Assembly (NCBI GenBank): GCA_017483405.1
Contig: JAFUWP010000172.1
Location: 1-7,143 of the forward strand
Origin: Oscillospiraceae bacterium
Lineage (GTDB): Bacteria > Bacillota > Clostridia > Oscillospirales > Ruminococcaceae
Reading direction: 5' to 3'
Length of the DNA: 7,143 nt
Shown: in pieces, positions 1 to 5,821 of the stretch
How positions within the stretch are numbered: the stretch's first letter is position 1
How the letters are laid out: the number at the start of each line of letters is the position of its first letter
Position numbers and translations under genes: made by a program
Notes under the pieces: model-generated
Databases searched by the model: none
The model's input: the letters and a program-made list of their open reading frames with translations, nothing else
Told to the model about the DNA's origin: nothing

Positions 1-100
1 CAGAATCTTACTCTGCAGAGAGTGAATCATCATCACAAGGTTAAAGAACAGAATTCTGATTTGCTGCTATACCAGTTTTACTGATACCAAAATTTAGAAA

Positions 101-130
101 TTGGTCTGATTTATGACCTAACTATATTAT
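101..130 (+). promoter_or_regulatory. Possible promoter of the 329-1423 gene cluster
   Basis: TTGGTC at 101-106 and TATATT at 123-128 are 16 bases apart, a usable but imperfect sigma-A-type pair (TATTAT at 125-130 is an alternative -10). The -35 is wrapped in short inverted repeats: ACCA at 86-89 against TGGT at 102-105, and GGTC at 103-106 against GACC at 115-118. These could be operator half-sites for the ribbon-helix-helix proteins encoded just downstream. The pairing of promoter and operator is inference. Confidence 0.35.
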
Positions 131-141
131 AGCAGGTTAAA

Positions 142-289
142 GCGGCGTTACCGCCGCAGTCACAGCGGCCGGCAAAGCCGACCGCATACAGGCATTATTT
201 GAGATTGTATTCAGGTGGCTGTAAGAAATCCAGATGTTACAAATACAGTCACCTAACTACCGAAACCAAGCCGATTTCAGCAAATCGGC
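142..289 (+). promoter_or_regulatory. Structured leader: four consecutive hairpins
   Basis: Four inverted repeats lie end to end between the possible promoter and the ribosome binding site of the gene at 329. H1 is GCGGCG (142-147) with CGCCGC (152-157). H2 spans 165-185, a 9-bp stem with one mismatch and an AAA loop. H3 pairs 213-223 with 244-254, 11 pairs including one G-U. H4 pairs GCCGATTT (270-277) with AAATCGGC (282-289) around a CAGC loop. None has a T-run, so they are not ordinary terminators. They could form a cis-regulatory 5' leader, a small RNA, or a DNA site used by the element. I matched it to no known riboswitch class. Otherwise positions 1-328 hold no gene that I can support. 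Confidence 0.45.
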
Positions 290-328
290 ACAATCAAAAG
301 CGTGTTACAAAAAAGGAGGGCGATATTT

Positions 329-733
329 ATGAGCAAAAAGGAAAGAAATGCAGTCTGGCTCTATCCGGAGACAAAAGCAATGATTGCCTCACACATGGAA
401 CAGGACAACTGTAAATCTGCCAGCGAGTATATCGAAAAAGCTGTAAAATTCTATACAGGCTATCTGGACTGTAATTCAGCGTGTTCAGAAAATTATATGC
501 CGTCTGTCCTGACCTCTGTGGTAGATGCAATCGTGAAAGGTTCAGAAGAAAGAATCAGCCGGAATCTGTTCAAGCTGGCTGTTGAAGTCGGAGCAGCCAC
601 ACACATGCAGGCGGCATCTTGTCAGATTGATGAAGAAACACTCCGTCAGCTTCGAGCCATGTGTGTGAATGAAGTCCGGAAAATTAATGGGGTTATTCGT
701 CATGAAGATGCCATCAAATTCCAGCAGAGCTAA
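329..733 (+). CDS. Small DNA-binding-like protein (ribbon-helix-helix N-terminus), paralogue 1
   Basis: 134 residues, family not named. The ATG at 329 follows AAAGGAGGG (312-320) at an 8-base spacing, a strong reason to prefer it over the in-frame ATG at 302. The N-terminus has the ribbon-helix-helix pattern: a short strand (RNAVWLYPE, about 6-14), a helix, a turn, and a second helix starting at about residue 31 (SASEYIEKAVKFY). The rest, about 60-125, is a helical domain with the block ISRNLFKLAVEV. The same block occurs in the next gene (ISKGLFRYAVEV), so the two are paralogues. The next gene overlaps its 3' end by 32 bases, implying coupled translation. As known for the fold, such proteins dimerise and bind DNA as repressors or antitoxins. 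Here a regulator or a directionality factor for the nearby recombinase is possible, but that is inference from position only. Confidence 0.72.
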   Translation: MSKKERNAVWLYPETKAMIASHMEQDNCKSASEYIEKAVKFYTGYLDCNSACSENYMPSVLTSVVDAIVKGSEERISRNLFKLAVEVGAATHMQAASCQIDEETLRQLRAMCVNEVRKINGVIRHEDAIKFQQS

Positions 734-1142
734 TGAAAAAATCAGAACTGGAATCAGTATCAGCAAGGATTTGCTCAAAGAATGTGATAAATATCTATCG
801 GAAAGTGAATTTGAAAACCGTTCTGAACTGATTGAATCTGCTCTGAAATTGTTCCTTGCAACAAGAAATATTTCCGAAAAATCAGAAACTCTCGTGCCGG
901 AACTCGCTGAATGTATCGCCAAAGCGAGTGATGACGGCATCACAAAAATTTCAAAAGGGCTGTTCCGGTACGCCGTAGAAGTTGAAATGCTGATAGCATT
1001 GTTGGCGGACAGTCTGCATGTAAACGAAAAAGAACTCGAACGAATCCGCAAAGATGCTGTGAACAATGTCCGCAGGACGAGAGGAAAAATCAATCTTGAT
1101 GAACTGATTCTCAGAACTAGAAAAGAATTTTCTGACATGTGA
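702..1142 (+). CDS. Ribbon-helix-helix-like protein, paralogue 2
   Basis: 146 residues from ATG 702. I prefer this start because GGGGT (689-693) sits 8 bases upstream; in-frame ATGs at 669, 687 and 708 are alternatives, and 669 has no visible ribosome binding site. Residues about 14-52 (RTGISISKDLLKECDKYLSE, then NRSELIESALKLFL) fit a ribbon-helix-helix: one strand that would insert in the major groove, then two helices. The C-terminal half shares the LFxxAVEV block and a VNxVR block with the preceding gene, over roughly the same length. The two proteins might form mixed dimers. The gene overlaps its upstream neighbour by 32 bases, and the next gene starts within 6 bases of its stop (or overlaps it if a GTG is used), so the three are very likely one transcript. 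Partner and DNA target are unknown. Confidence 0.75.
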   Translation: MKMPSNSSRANEKIRTGISISKDLLKECDKYLSESEFENRSELIESALKLFLATRNISEKSETLVPELAECIAKASDDGITKISKGLFRYAVEVEMLIALLADSLHVNEKELERIRKDAVNNVRRTRGKINLDELILRTRKEFSDM

Positions 1143-1147
1143 TATTC

Positions 1148-1423
1148 ATGAAAATTCTGAACCATACTATTGAAAGGAGTGAACTGTTTCAAAAAATATA
1201 TGAAAAGGGGTTGGTCGATTTGGAGATTTACGACAGACAGGAAAAGGGCTTTATTGAAGTGTGGATGACAAAAGAAGAACAGCAGGAATATGACCGAAAG
1301 GAACTGACACGGCTCATTCTCGAACAGAAACATGCTGGCAAGAAGTGCAAAGTTGCTTTCTTACTCTCCGGCGAAGATGACCTGCTCGACTGTACTGAAA
1401 ATCTGTTGACTATGAACCTTTAA
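1148..1423 (+). CDS. Conserved-looking small protein, unknown function
   Basis: 91 residues from ATG 1148, or 94 from a GTG at 1139 that overlaps the preceding stop codon (GTGA). Neither start has a good ribosome binding site, which suggests translation by coupling to the gene before it. The protein is acidic and probably alpha/beta, with a hydrophobic strand near the C-terminus (KCKVAFLLSG, about 75-84). It has no membrane segment or signal peptide and no motif that I recognise. It is the last gene of the three-gene cluster and is followed directly by the hairpin at 1430-1454. Its place next to the recombinase makes an accessory role in the element possible, but nothing in the sequence shows this. 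Confidence 0.65.
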   Translation: MKILNHTIERSELFQKIYEKGLVDLEIYDRQEKGFIEVWMTKEEQQEYDRKELTRLILEQKHAGKKCKVAFLLSGEDDLLDCTENLLTMNL

Positions 1424-1429
1424 GAACTA

Positions 1430-1454
1430 AGAGTGCAGAATTTTTCTGCACTCT
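1430..1454 (+). terminator. Hairpin closing the three-gene cluster
   Basis: AGAGTGCAGAA (1430-1440) and TTCTGCACTCT (1444-1454) form a perfect 11-bp stem with a 3-base loop, 6 bases after the stop of the preceding gene. No real T-run follows (ATACAT), so termination may be partial. It separates the cluster from the recombinase promoter. Confidence 0.6.
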
Positions 1455-1492
1455 ATACATATCCGGAACATGATTTTAGTGCAGATTGACCA

Positions 1493-1521
1493 TTGACTTT
1501 TGACAGATAGTATGATACAAT
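1493..1521 (+). promoter_or_regulatory. Promoter of the serine recombinase gene
   Basis: TTGACT (1493-1498) and TACAAT (1516-1521) are separated by exactly 17 bases, a good sigma-A promoter about 50 bases before the recombinase start. Other nearby hexamers, TTGACC (1486-1491) and TTGACA (1500-1505), give poorer spacing. The -10 overlaps GATACAAT (1514-1521), one base away from the CATACAAT -10 favoured by the mother-cell factor sigma-E, but I see no sigma-E-like -35 at the right distance. Confidence 0.6.
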
Positions 1522-1576
1522 GATGATATGGAAAATATAATCAATTCCAATCAACATTGATAGAAAGGAGAATTTT

Positions 1577-3748
1577 ATGAGCAGTGAATTAAAAATCGCC
1601 GGCTACTGTCGCATCTCTGTAGATGAAGAACTCGATAAGGATAACACATCTATTGAGAATCAAAAAGCCATCATAGCAGATTATGTCAGCAGATTATTTC
1701 CGGAATCAACGCTTGATTTCTATGAAGACCGTGACCGTTCCGGCTACACATTCGAGCAGAGAGAAAGCTATCAGGCACTCCGGAAGAAGATATTCCGGAA
1801 AGAGTATGATATTCTGATTGTGAAAGATTTTTCCAGATTTTCGAGAAGAACCAGCAAAGGACTTGTCGAACTGGAAGATTTAAGAGATATTGGCATGAGA
1901 ATTATCTCGATTGGTGACGGAATAGATTATCCGACTTCTGATGACTGGACAGCGATTCAGTTCCGGTTTCTGATAAATGAAATGCCTGTAACAGATACTT
2001 CCAAGAAAGTCAAGACAGTTATCAAGCATCGGCAGGAAGAAGGCAAATGGATTTGTGCCGTTCCTTATGGGTACATCATGACGAATAGCAAGACTATGAA
2101 ATTTATCATTGATGAACCGGCGGCGGCAGTGGTAAGGGAAATATTTCAGCTTTATAGTGAGGGCTGGGGCTACAAAAAGATTGCAAGGTATCTGACCGAA
2201 AAGCATATTCCTACTCCGAGAACTACTGAACGGCTTCGCAGAGAGGAAAACGGTGAAGAATATAAAGTTCAGTCCCGTGAGGAATGGAGTATTGTATCTA
2301 TCAGTCATATCTTGACGAATGATTTCTATATCGGAACGCTCCGGCAGAGGAAGTATCGCCGGAAGAAAATTAACGGCGGTGATATGAAACTTCAGGAAAC
2401 AGAACACCTTGTATTTGAAAACAATCACACTCCGATAGTAGATTATAAGCTGTTCGCCAATGTGCAGGAGCAGATGAAAACAAGAAGCACCTCCAATTAC
2501 AGAGGTGTCAAGAAATATGATAATGTCTATTCAGGGCATATCTTCTGCGGAGACTGTGGCAGTCCGATGTTCTCTATGAGCCGTGGAGATTTAGCACAGG
2601 CATATCGTTGCGGAATGTATCACAAATTCGGATTAAGCAAATGTACTTCTCATCATACAAGAGTGGATATGCTTGATGAGATTTTGAAAAGCTATATCCG
2701 GAGAGTGAAAGAAAATTCAGAATCCATGCTTGAACAGTTACAGGAATCTATTGACAAAGAACAGAAAGAAACGTCATCCAGCAAAGATGTGATAGCAATG
2801 CTGGAACAGCAAGTTGAAGATGTCAAGACGGAAATCAAGCTGTTAAACCGTCAGCATGTGAAAGATTTGGCAAGGCATCCAGAACGGGAAGACATGCTCG
2901 AAGAATTACATCAAGAGCAGCTTGACGAACTAACACTCCGGATTGAGGGGTTAAAAAATCAGATTCAGCTTGCATCAGAAAAACATAACATGATAGTCAG
3001 TCTGAACCGGACAGCAAGAACCGTAATGGAAGTATTTAACAATATCCTGAAAAAAGAATCACTCACCAAAGTGGATATTGATTTTATTGTTGATAAGATT
3101 ATGATTTACACTGACCATATAGATATTCAGTTAAAGCCTGATATTGATGAACTGTTAAGAACAGGCATTCCGGAAGAACTTCAGACAGAGGAGACTTCTG
3201 TAAATTTTAAGCAAGGCACTAAGAACTCAGAAAATACATCGCCAATCACCCGAATCAGAACCAGCAAGGGTGATATTCTTAGTGTCAATGTTATCAATGA
3301 CGGCGACCCGCTCGAAATCTATACCAGCAGTGATGGTGAAGTGATTTTCAAGAAATATTCTGTTATCGGCGAAATGGGGCATAATGCTTCGCAGGTAGCG
3401 GATATTATGTATAAGCTGGCAGGCTGTCCGGTAGTAGTATTCGACCGTGACCATGTCGTAGCGACTTCCGGAGTGACGAAGAAGGAATTTCAGGAACGCA
3501 GAGTTTCTCCGGAACTGGAAGAACTCATGGAGAACAGAAAACAGTATTTCGCAGAAGATGATAACCGTCAGTTTTTTGCGGTGGAAGGCGTGGAGCAGAG
3601 TTCCCTTGCGTGTCTGCCGATATTGTCATCCGGAGATGTGACCGGCGCAGTGGCATTTCTGAATAACGGAAAGGGCAATAAAATTTCGGAATCTCAGAAA
3701 AGTCTTGTCAATGCGGCGGCGCAGTTCCTGAGCAGTCAGATAGAATGA
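1577..3748 (+). CDS. Large serine recombinase fused in frame to the SpoVT C-terminal domain
   Basis: 723 residues. ATG 1577 follows AAAGGAG (1564-1570) by 6 bases. Large serine recombinases cut and rejoin DNA through a 5'-phosphoserine link to integrate or excise elements. Seen here are a resolvase domain (about 6-155) with GYCRIS, where Ser14 is the expected nucleophile and Arg12 a catalytic partner, plus DRSG (53-56) and KDFSRFSRR (83-91). A recombinase domain follows (about 163-280), then a zinc ribbon with Cys324, Cys327, Cys345 and Cys356, a coiled coil (about 375-475), and a tail to about 575. A normal enzyme of this class would end near there. Instead the frame runs on without a stop into 148 residues (576-723) that match SpoVT from about residue 31 to its end. 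The enzyme therefore probably lies at the right end of an element inserted in spoVT, and its normal C-terminus would exist only in the excised circle. A stable recombinase-sensor fusion is the alternative. Confidence 0.93.
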   Translation: MSSELKIAGYCRISVDEELDKDNTSIENQKAIIADYVSRLFPESTLDFYEDRDRSGYTFEQRESYQALRKKIFRKEYDILIVKDFSRFSRRTSKGLVELEDLRDIGMRIISIGDGIDYPTSDDWTAIQFRFLINEMPVTDTSKKVKTVIKHRQEEGKWICAVPYGYIMTNSKTMKFIIDEPAAAVVREIFQLYSEGWGYKKIARYLTEKHIPTPRTTERLRREENGEEYKVQSREEWSIVSISHILTNDFYIGTLRQRKYRRKKINGGDMKLQETEHLVFENNHTPIVDYKLFANVQEQMKTRSTSNYRGVKKYDNVYSGHIFCGDCGSPMFSMSRGDLAQAYRCGMYHKFGLSKCTSHHTRVDMLDEILKSYIRRVKENSESMLEQLQESIDKEQKETSSSKDVIAMLEQQVEDVKTEIKLLNRQHVKDLARHPEREDMLEELHQEQLDELTLRIEGLKNQIQLASEKHNMIVSLNRTARTVMEVFNNILKKESLTKVDIDFIVDKIMIYTDHIDIQLKPDIDELLRTGIPEELQTEETSVNFKQGTKNSENTSPITRIRTSKGDILSVNVINDGDPLEIYTSSDGEVIFKKYSVIGEMGHNASQVADIMYKLAGCPVVVFDRDHVVATSGVTKKEFQERRVSPELEELMENRKQYFAEDDNRQFFAVEGVEQSSLACLPILSSGDVTGAVAFLNNGKGNKISESQKSLVNAAAQFLSSQIE
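3275..3325 (+). other. Predicted right attachment junction (attR-like) of an element in spoVT
   Basis: Homology to SpoVT begins at the codons for Gly-Asp-Pro-Leu-Glu-Ile (3302-3319); just left of this the protein no longer looks like SpoVT. The crossover should therefore lie near GGCGACCC (3302-3309), perhaps including the preceding GA. In this model, left of it is element DNA (the attP half) and right of it is host gene (the attB half). The element side carries a small direct repeat, TCAATG at 3285-3290 and 3294-3299. The exact core cannot be fixed without the left junction, which is outside the window. Confidence 0.6.
3302..3748 (+). pseudogene. spoVT: 3' portion of spoVT (sensor domain), separated from its 5' end
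   Basis: SpoVT is an AbrB-family regulator of about 178 residues that adjusts sigma-G-dependent genes in the forespore. This segment encodes 148 residues, the number expected for residues 31-178. It starts GDPLEIYTSSDGEVIFKKYS, the end of the AbrB fold and the linker, and continues with the GAF-like domain (CPVVVFDRDHVVATSG, GDVTGAVAFL, and a final helix ending AAQFLSSQIE). The first 30 residues, which form most of the DNA-binding half, are absent and replaced by recombinase sequence. It is either the 3' half of a gene split by an element, restored on excision, or a captured domain. The GAF-like part has no stop or frameshift and looks under selection, which argues against simple decay. Confidence 0.82.
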
Positions 3749-3758
3749 AAGAATATCA

Positions 3759-3784
3759 CCCCTGCCGTCAGGAAACGGCAGGGG
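3759..3784. terminator. Terminator shared by spoVT and the convergent flippase operon
   Basis: CCCCTGCCGT (3759-3768) and ACGGCAGGGG (3775-3784) form a perfect 10-bp GC-rich stem with a 6-base loop, starting 10 bases after the spoVT stop. A T/A-rich stretch follows (TATATTTAT), and an A/T-rich one lies on the other side. It sits between two convergent genes, so it probably stops transcription from both. Confidence 0.8.
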
Positions 3785-3794
3785 TATATTTATC

Positions 3795-4277
3795 TTAAAT
3801 ATAGCGGATAGGAATATTCTTGAATTTTGCATAAGTTTCGATAGTGGTTTCCCGATATTGCCGTGCATAGTTCAGAAAGCCCTGTTTTCCGTAGAATAAT
3901 AATAAATCGTTGTTCTGAATCATGAATCTGTCTGCTTTCTGAAAGGTCTGACGGTCATCCGGAGCGGAAAGATAACTGACAGTATCGGCAGATTTCTGAA
4001 CATGCAGATAACGCTTTTTCATGGAGAAAGGCCATTTTTCGGCCTGCTTTTCGTGAGGGAGCGCAAGATGCAGAAGTATATCGGGATAAGTTTTTTTCAT
4101 CACAGAAATCAGTTCGGCCGACCACAGAGGAATCCCCCATGCACAGTTGGTGTAGAATTCTGTATAGTTCTGCTGATACAGATGCAGAAGAAGAAATAAA
4201 ATTCTCTGTCGGAGAATCTGCATTTCGGTATCGGAAAGGAAAATTTCTTCCGCACCGGAAGCAATTGCCGCTTTCAT
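3795..4277 (-). CDS. Divergent DUF1273/SLOG-type (YpsA-like) protein
   Basis: 160 residues. ATG 4277 has AAAGGGGG (4293-4286) 8 bases upstream. SLOG-superfamily proteins have a Rossmann-like fold thought to bind nucleotide-derived ligands. Several blocks follow the DUF1273 pattern in order: NCAWGIPLWSAEL (about 44-56, where the family has G-A-x-G-x-D and AAE), ALPHEKQAEKW (about 72-82), a following RY, a KSADTV block, and DRFMIQNNDLLLFYGKQG (about 116-133, where the family has RN-x-MV, SD-x-L and YDG). The N-terminal F-T-G-H-R-P signature is missing, the usual Asp of the first block is Pro, and the GGT ligand loop is not preserved. It may be a degenerate or repurposed member. It starts 5 bases after the flippase stop, so the two are co-transcribed. 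Confidence 0.6.
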   Translation of the reverse strand: MKAAIASGAEEIFLSDTEMQILRQRILFLLLHLYQQNYTEFYTNCAWGIPLWSAELISVMKKTYPDILLHLALPHEKQAEKWPFSMKKRYLHVQKSADTVSYLSAPDDRQTFQKADRFMIQNNDLLLFYGKQGFLNYARQYRETTIETYAKFKNIPIRYI

Positions 4278-4282
4278 GAGGA

Positions 4283-5707
4283 TTACCCCCTTTTGAGGAT
4301 TTTTGTGACCGTCTGGAGAATTGCCGAAAAATTAAATAATACCATGAAGATTAAGAAGCCTATCTGCATGGGAATCAGAAAATAAGGTTCTGTAATTGCG
4401 CCGATGCTCATCACAAACAGGACAATCAGATTGCTGGTGAAATGCAGATGGTCAACTTTGAAATAGATTAATTTTCTGGTATCGGCAATCCGGACGAGAT
4501 AGCAGACAAAATAGCTCATAAACGTGGCGATGACTGCACCCTGTACACCCCATTTGTAAATTAAAATCACATTGAGAATCAGATTGGTACATGCCGCGAT
4601 TAAGCTTGTCCAGAAACTGTGAGTTGTCTTCTGAGTCGCGGTGTAGATACTGCTCAGAAACTGATTGAAACTCATCATCAGGACACCGATAATCAGAATG
4701 GGAGTGAATTCAAATGCTCTTGCATAAGAAGGGTCAGTGCTGGAATCAATCAGGATTGCCGAAAGTGGCTTGACAAGCGCAATCATGAACGCCGCGCCCA
4801 GAAACATTACTGACTGATAGGCCGAGAAAATCTTTTCATAGAATTTGCCCTTATCCTTGCTGTTGTTCTCCGTGATGGCCGACATGTTCCATGCCTGAAA
4901 GAAAATAGTCGAAACCATCGAGATGAGATTCGGCACTTTAGAGGCGGCATCATAGACACCGGCGGCAACATCACCGACATCAGGACTTTGCGCGGATGTC
5001 ATGTATCTGACAAATAATCTGTCAGAAAATCCGGTAATAATCCAGAGGACAGCAGTCGGAATCATCGGAATCGAGAACCGGAGCATTGTCTTTATCATTT
5101 CGGGATTGTATTTTTTTCGTTTCAGGAATTTCCAGAGTTTTGCGACAATCCAGAGAAAGACTCCGGAACAGAAATCTGTCAGGATGCTCGAAAGCATAAA
5201 GCCATGAACACCCATATTCAAAACAGAAATAAAGACAATATTGAAGATGAATAAAGTCAGTGTGGCAAGGATGCCATCCAGTGCGAACAGTTTCACCATT
5301 CCGCGCGCGCGGACGAACTGCGAGCTTAACTGCCGGAAGGATGATGCAATAATAAACAATAACAGCAACAGCACATATCCGTGCGCATAAGGCAATAAAT
5401 TCAGCAGAGGCGACAGCAGAAGAAGAAGTATCATGCCTCCGGCCTCCACAACGCAGGCCGATGTGAAAACTTCTTTATTATTATAATCTCTGTCGAGTCC
5501 GTATCGGATGACGGCTTCGGCGATGGAGAGAGTCGCAATCGGGATGATGAAATTGGCGGTCTGTTCCAGCAGAGATTTTGTGCTGTTATCGCCTGACGAA
5601 ATATGATGGGTATATAATCTCGTCAGCAGGAGAAGCAGAATTTTCGAGCCGAACGAACCGATTGCAAAAACAAGCGTATTCGCGGCGAGCTTTTTATATT
5701 TATCCAA
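4283..5707 (-). CDS. Polysaccharide-type membrane flippase (MOP superfamily, Wzx/MurJ-like)
   Basis: 474 residues from TTG 5707, or 483 from ATG 5734. An integral membrane protein with about 12-14 hydrophobic helices. It fits lipid-linked oligosaccharide exporters that move cell-envelope sugars across the membrane. Typical features are the N-terminal block KYKKLAANTLVFAIGSFGSK, an Arg/Lys-rich loop before RFSIPMIPTAVLWIITGFSDR (a family hallmark), and a paired C-terminal half (ILIIGVLMMSFNQFLSSIYTATQKT, then NLILNVILIYKWGVQGA). The substrate is not evident. Start choice: the promoter -10 at 5751-5746 puts transcription start near 5739, leaving about 5 bases before ATG 5734 and no room for a ribosome site. 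AAGAAGG (5725-5719) lies before TTG 5707, whose product begins MDKYKKLA, a normal start for this family. First gene of a two-gene operon. Confidence 0.85.
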   Translation of the reverse strand: MDKYKKLAANTLVFAIGSFGSKILLLLLTRLYTHHISSGDNSTKSLLEQTANFIIPIATLSIAEAVIRYGLDRDYNNKEVFTSACVVEAGGMILLLLLSPLLNLLPYAHGYVLLLLLFIIASSFRQLSSQFVRARGMVKLFALDGILATLTLFIFNIVFISVLNMGVHGFMLSSILTDFCSGVFLWIVAKLWKFLKRKKYNPEMIKTMLRFSIPMIPTAVLWIITGFSDRLFVRYMTSAQSPDVGDVAAGVYDAASKVPNLISMVSTIFFQAWNMSAITENNSKDKGKFYEKIFSAYQSVMFLGAAFMIALVKPLSAILIDSSTDPSYARAFEFTPILIIGVLMMSFNQFLSSIYTATQKTTHSFWTSLIAACTNLILNVILIYKWGVQGAVIATFMSYFVCYLVRIADTRKLIYFKVDHLHFTSNLIVLFVMSIGAITEPYFLIPMQIGFLIFMVLFNFSAILQTVTKILKRG

Positions 5708-5745
5708 ATGTAAAAAAACCTTCTTTCTGAACATAATACTTCTAT

Positions 5746-5774
5746 ATTATAGCAGACTTTTCAGAAAAAGGCAA
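5746..5774 (-). promoter_or_regulatory. Sigma-A promoter of the flippase operon
   Basis: On the minus strand, TTGCCT (5774-5769) and TATAAT (5751-5746) are 17 bases apart. A short inverted repeat GCAAG/CTTGC (5771-5775 and 5781-5785) overlaps the -35. The predicted transcription start, near 5739, decides the start codon of the flippase. Confidence 0.7.
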
Positions 5775-5794
5775 GCATTTCTTGCAGATAAAAT

Positions 5795-5821
5795 AAAAAC
5801 TGTCCTTAACGGGCAGTTTTT
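5795..5821 (-). terminator. Intrinsic terminator of the 61-residue gene, overlapping its stop codon
   Basis: Positions 5795-5805 pair with 5811-5821 (11 pairs, one of them G-U as RNA) around a 5-base loop. On the minus strand a T-rich run follows (TTTTTATTTTATC). The TAA of the gene (5808-5806) lies in the loop itself, so the end of the coding region is part of the terminator. It lies just upstream of the flippase promoter and insulates it. Confidence 0.75.

Noticed and set aside
11..58. Two 10-base palindromes, CTCTGCAGAG (11-20) and CAGAATTCTG (49-58)
   Set aside because: Short and isolated. The sequences are unrelated to each other and to the other repeats in the window, so chance is a sufficient explanation.
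1..84. Short open stretches from the left edge: frame 1 to a TGA at 82-84, frame 3 to a TAA at 42-44
   Set aside because: Either could be the tail of a gene outside the window (frame 3 ends ESESSSQG), but they are too short to support a call and show no recognisable motif.
165..200. Resemblance of GGCAAAGCC to the conserved GCAAAGC of cyclic-di-GMP riboswitches
   Set aside because: The rest of the riboswitch core and the expected stem arrangement are missing; the run is the loop and stem of a simple hairpin.
542..1333. 263-codon minus-strand open frame
   Set aside because: It lies antisense to three plus-strand genes with better ribosome sites and internal paralogy, and its protein is low-complexity Ser/Phe/Leu-rich, typical of an antisense shadow.
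1880..2428. 182-codon minus-strand open frame
   Set aside because: Antisense to the recombinase domain, no ribosome site or recognisable motif.
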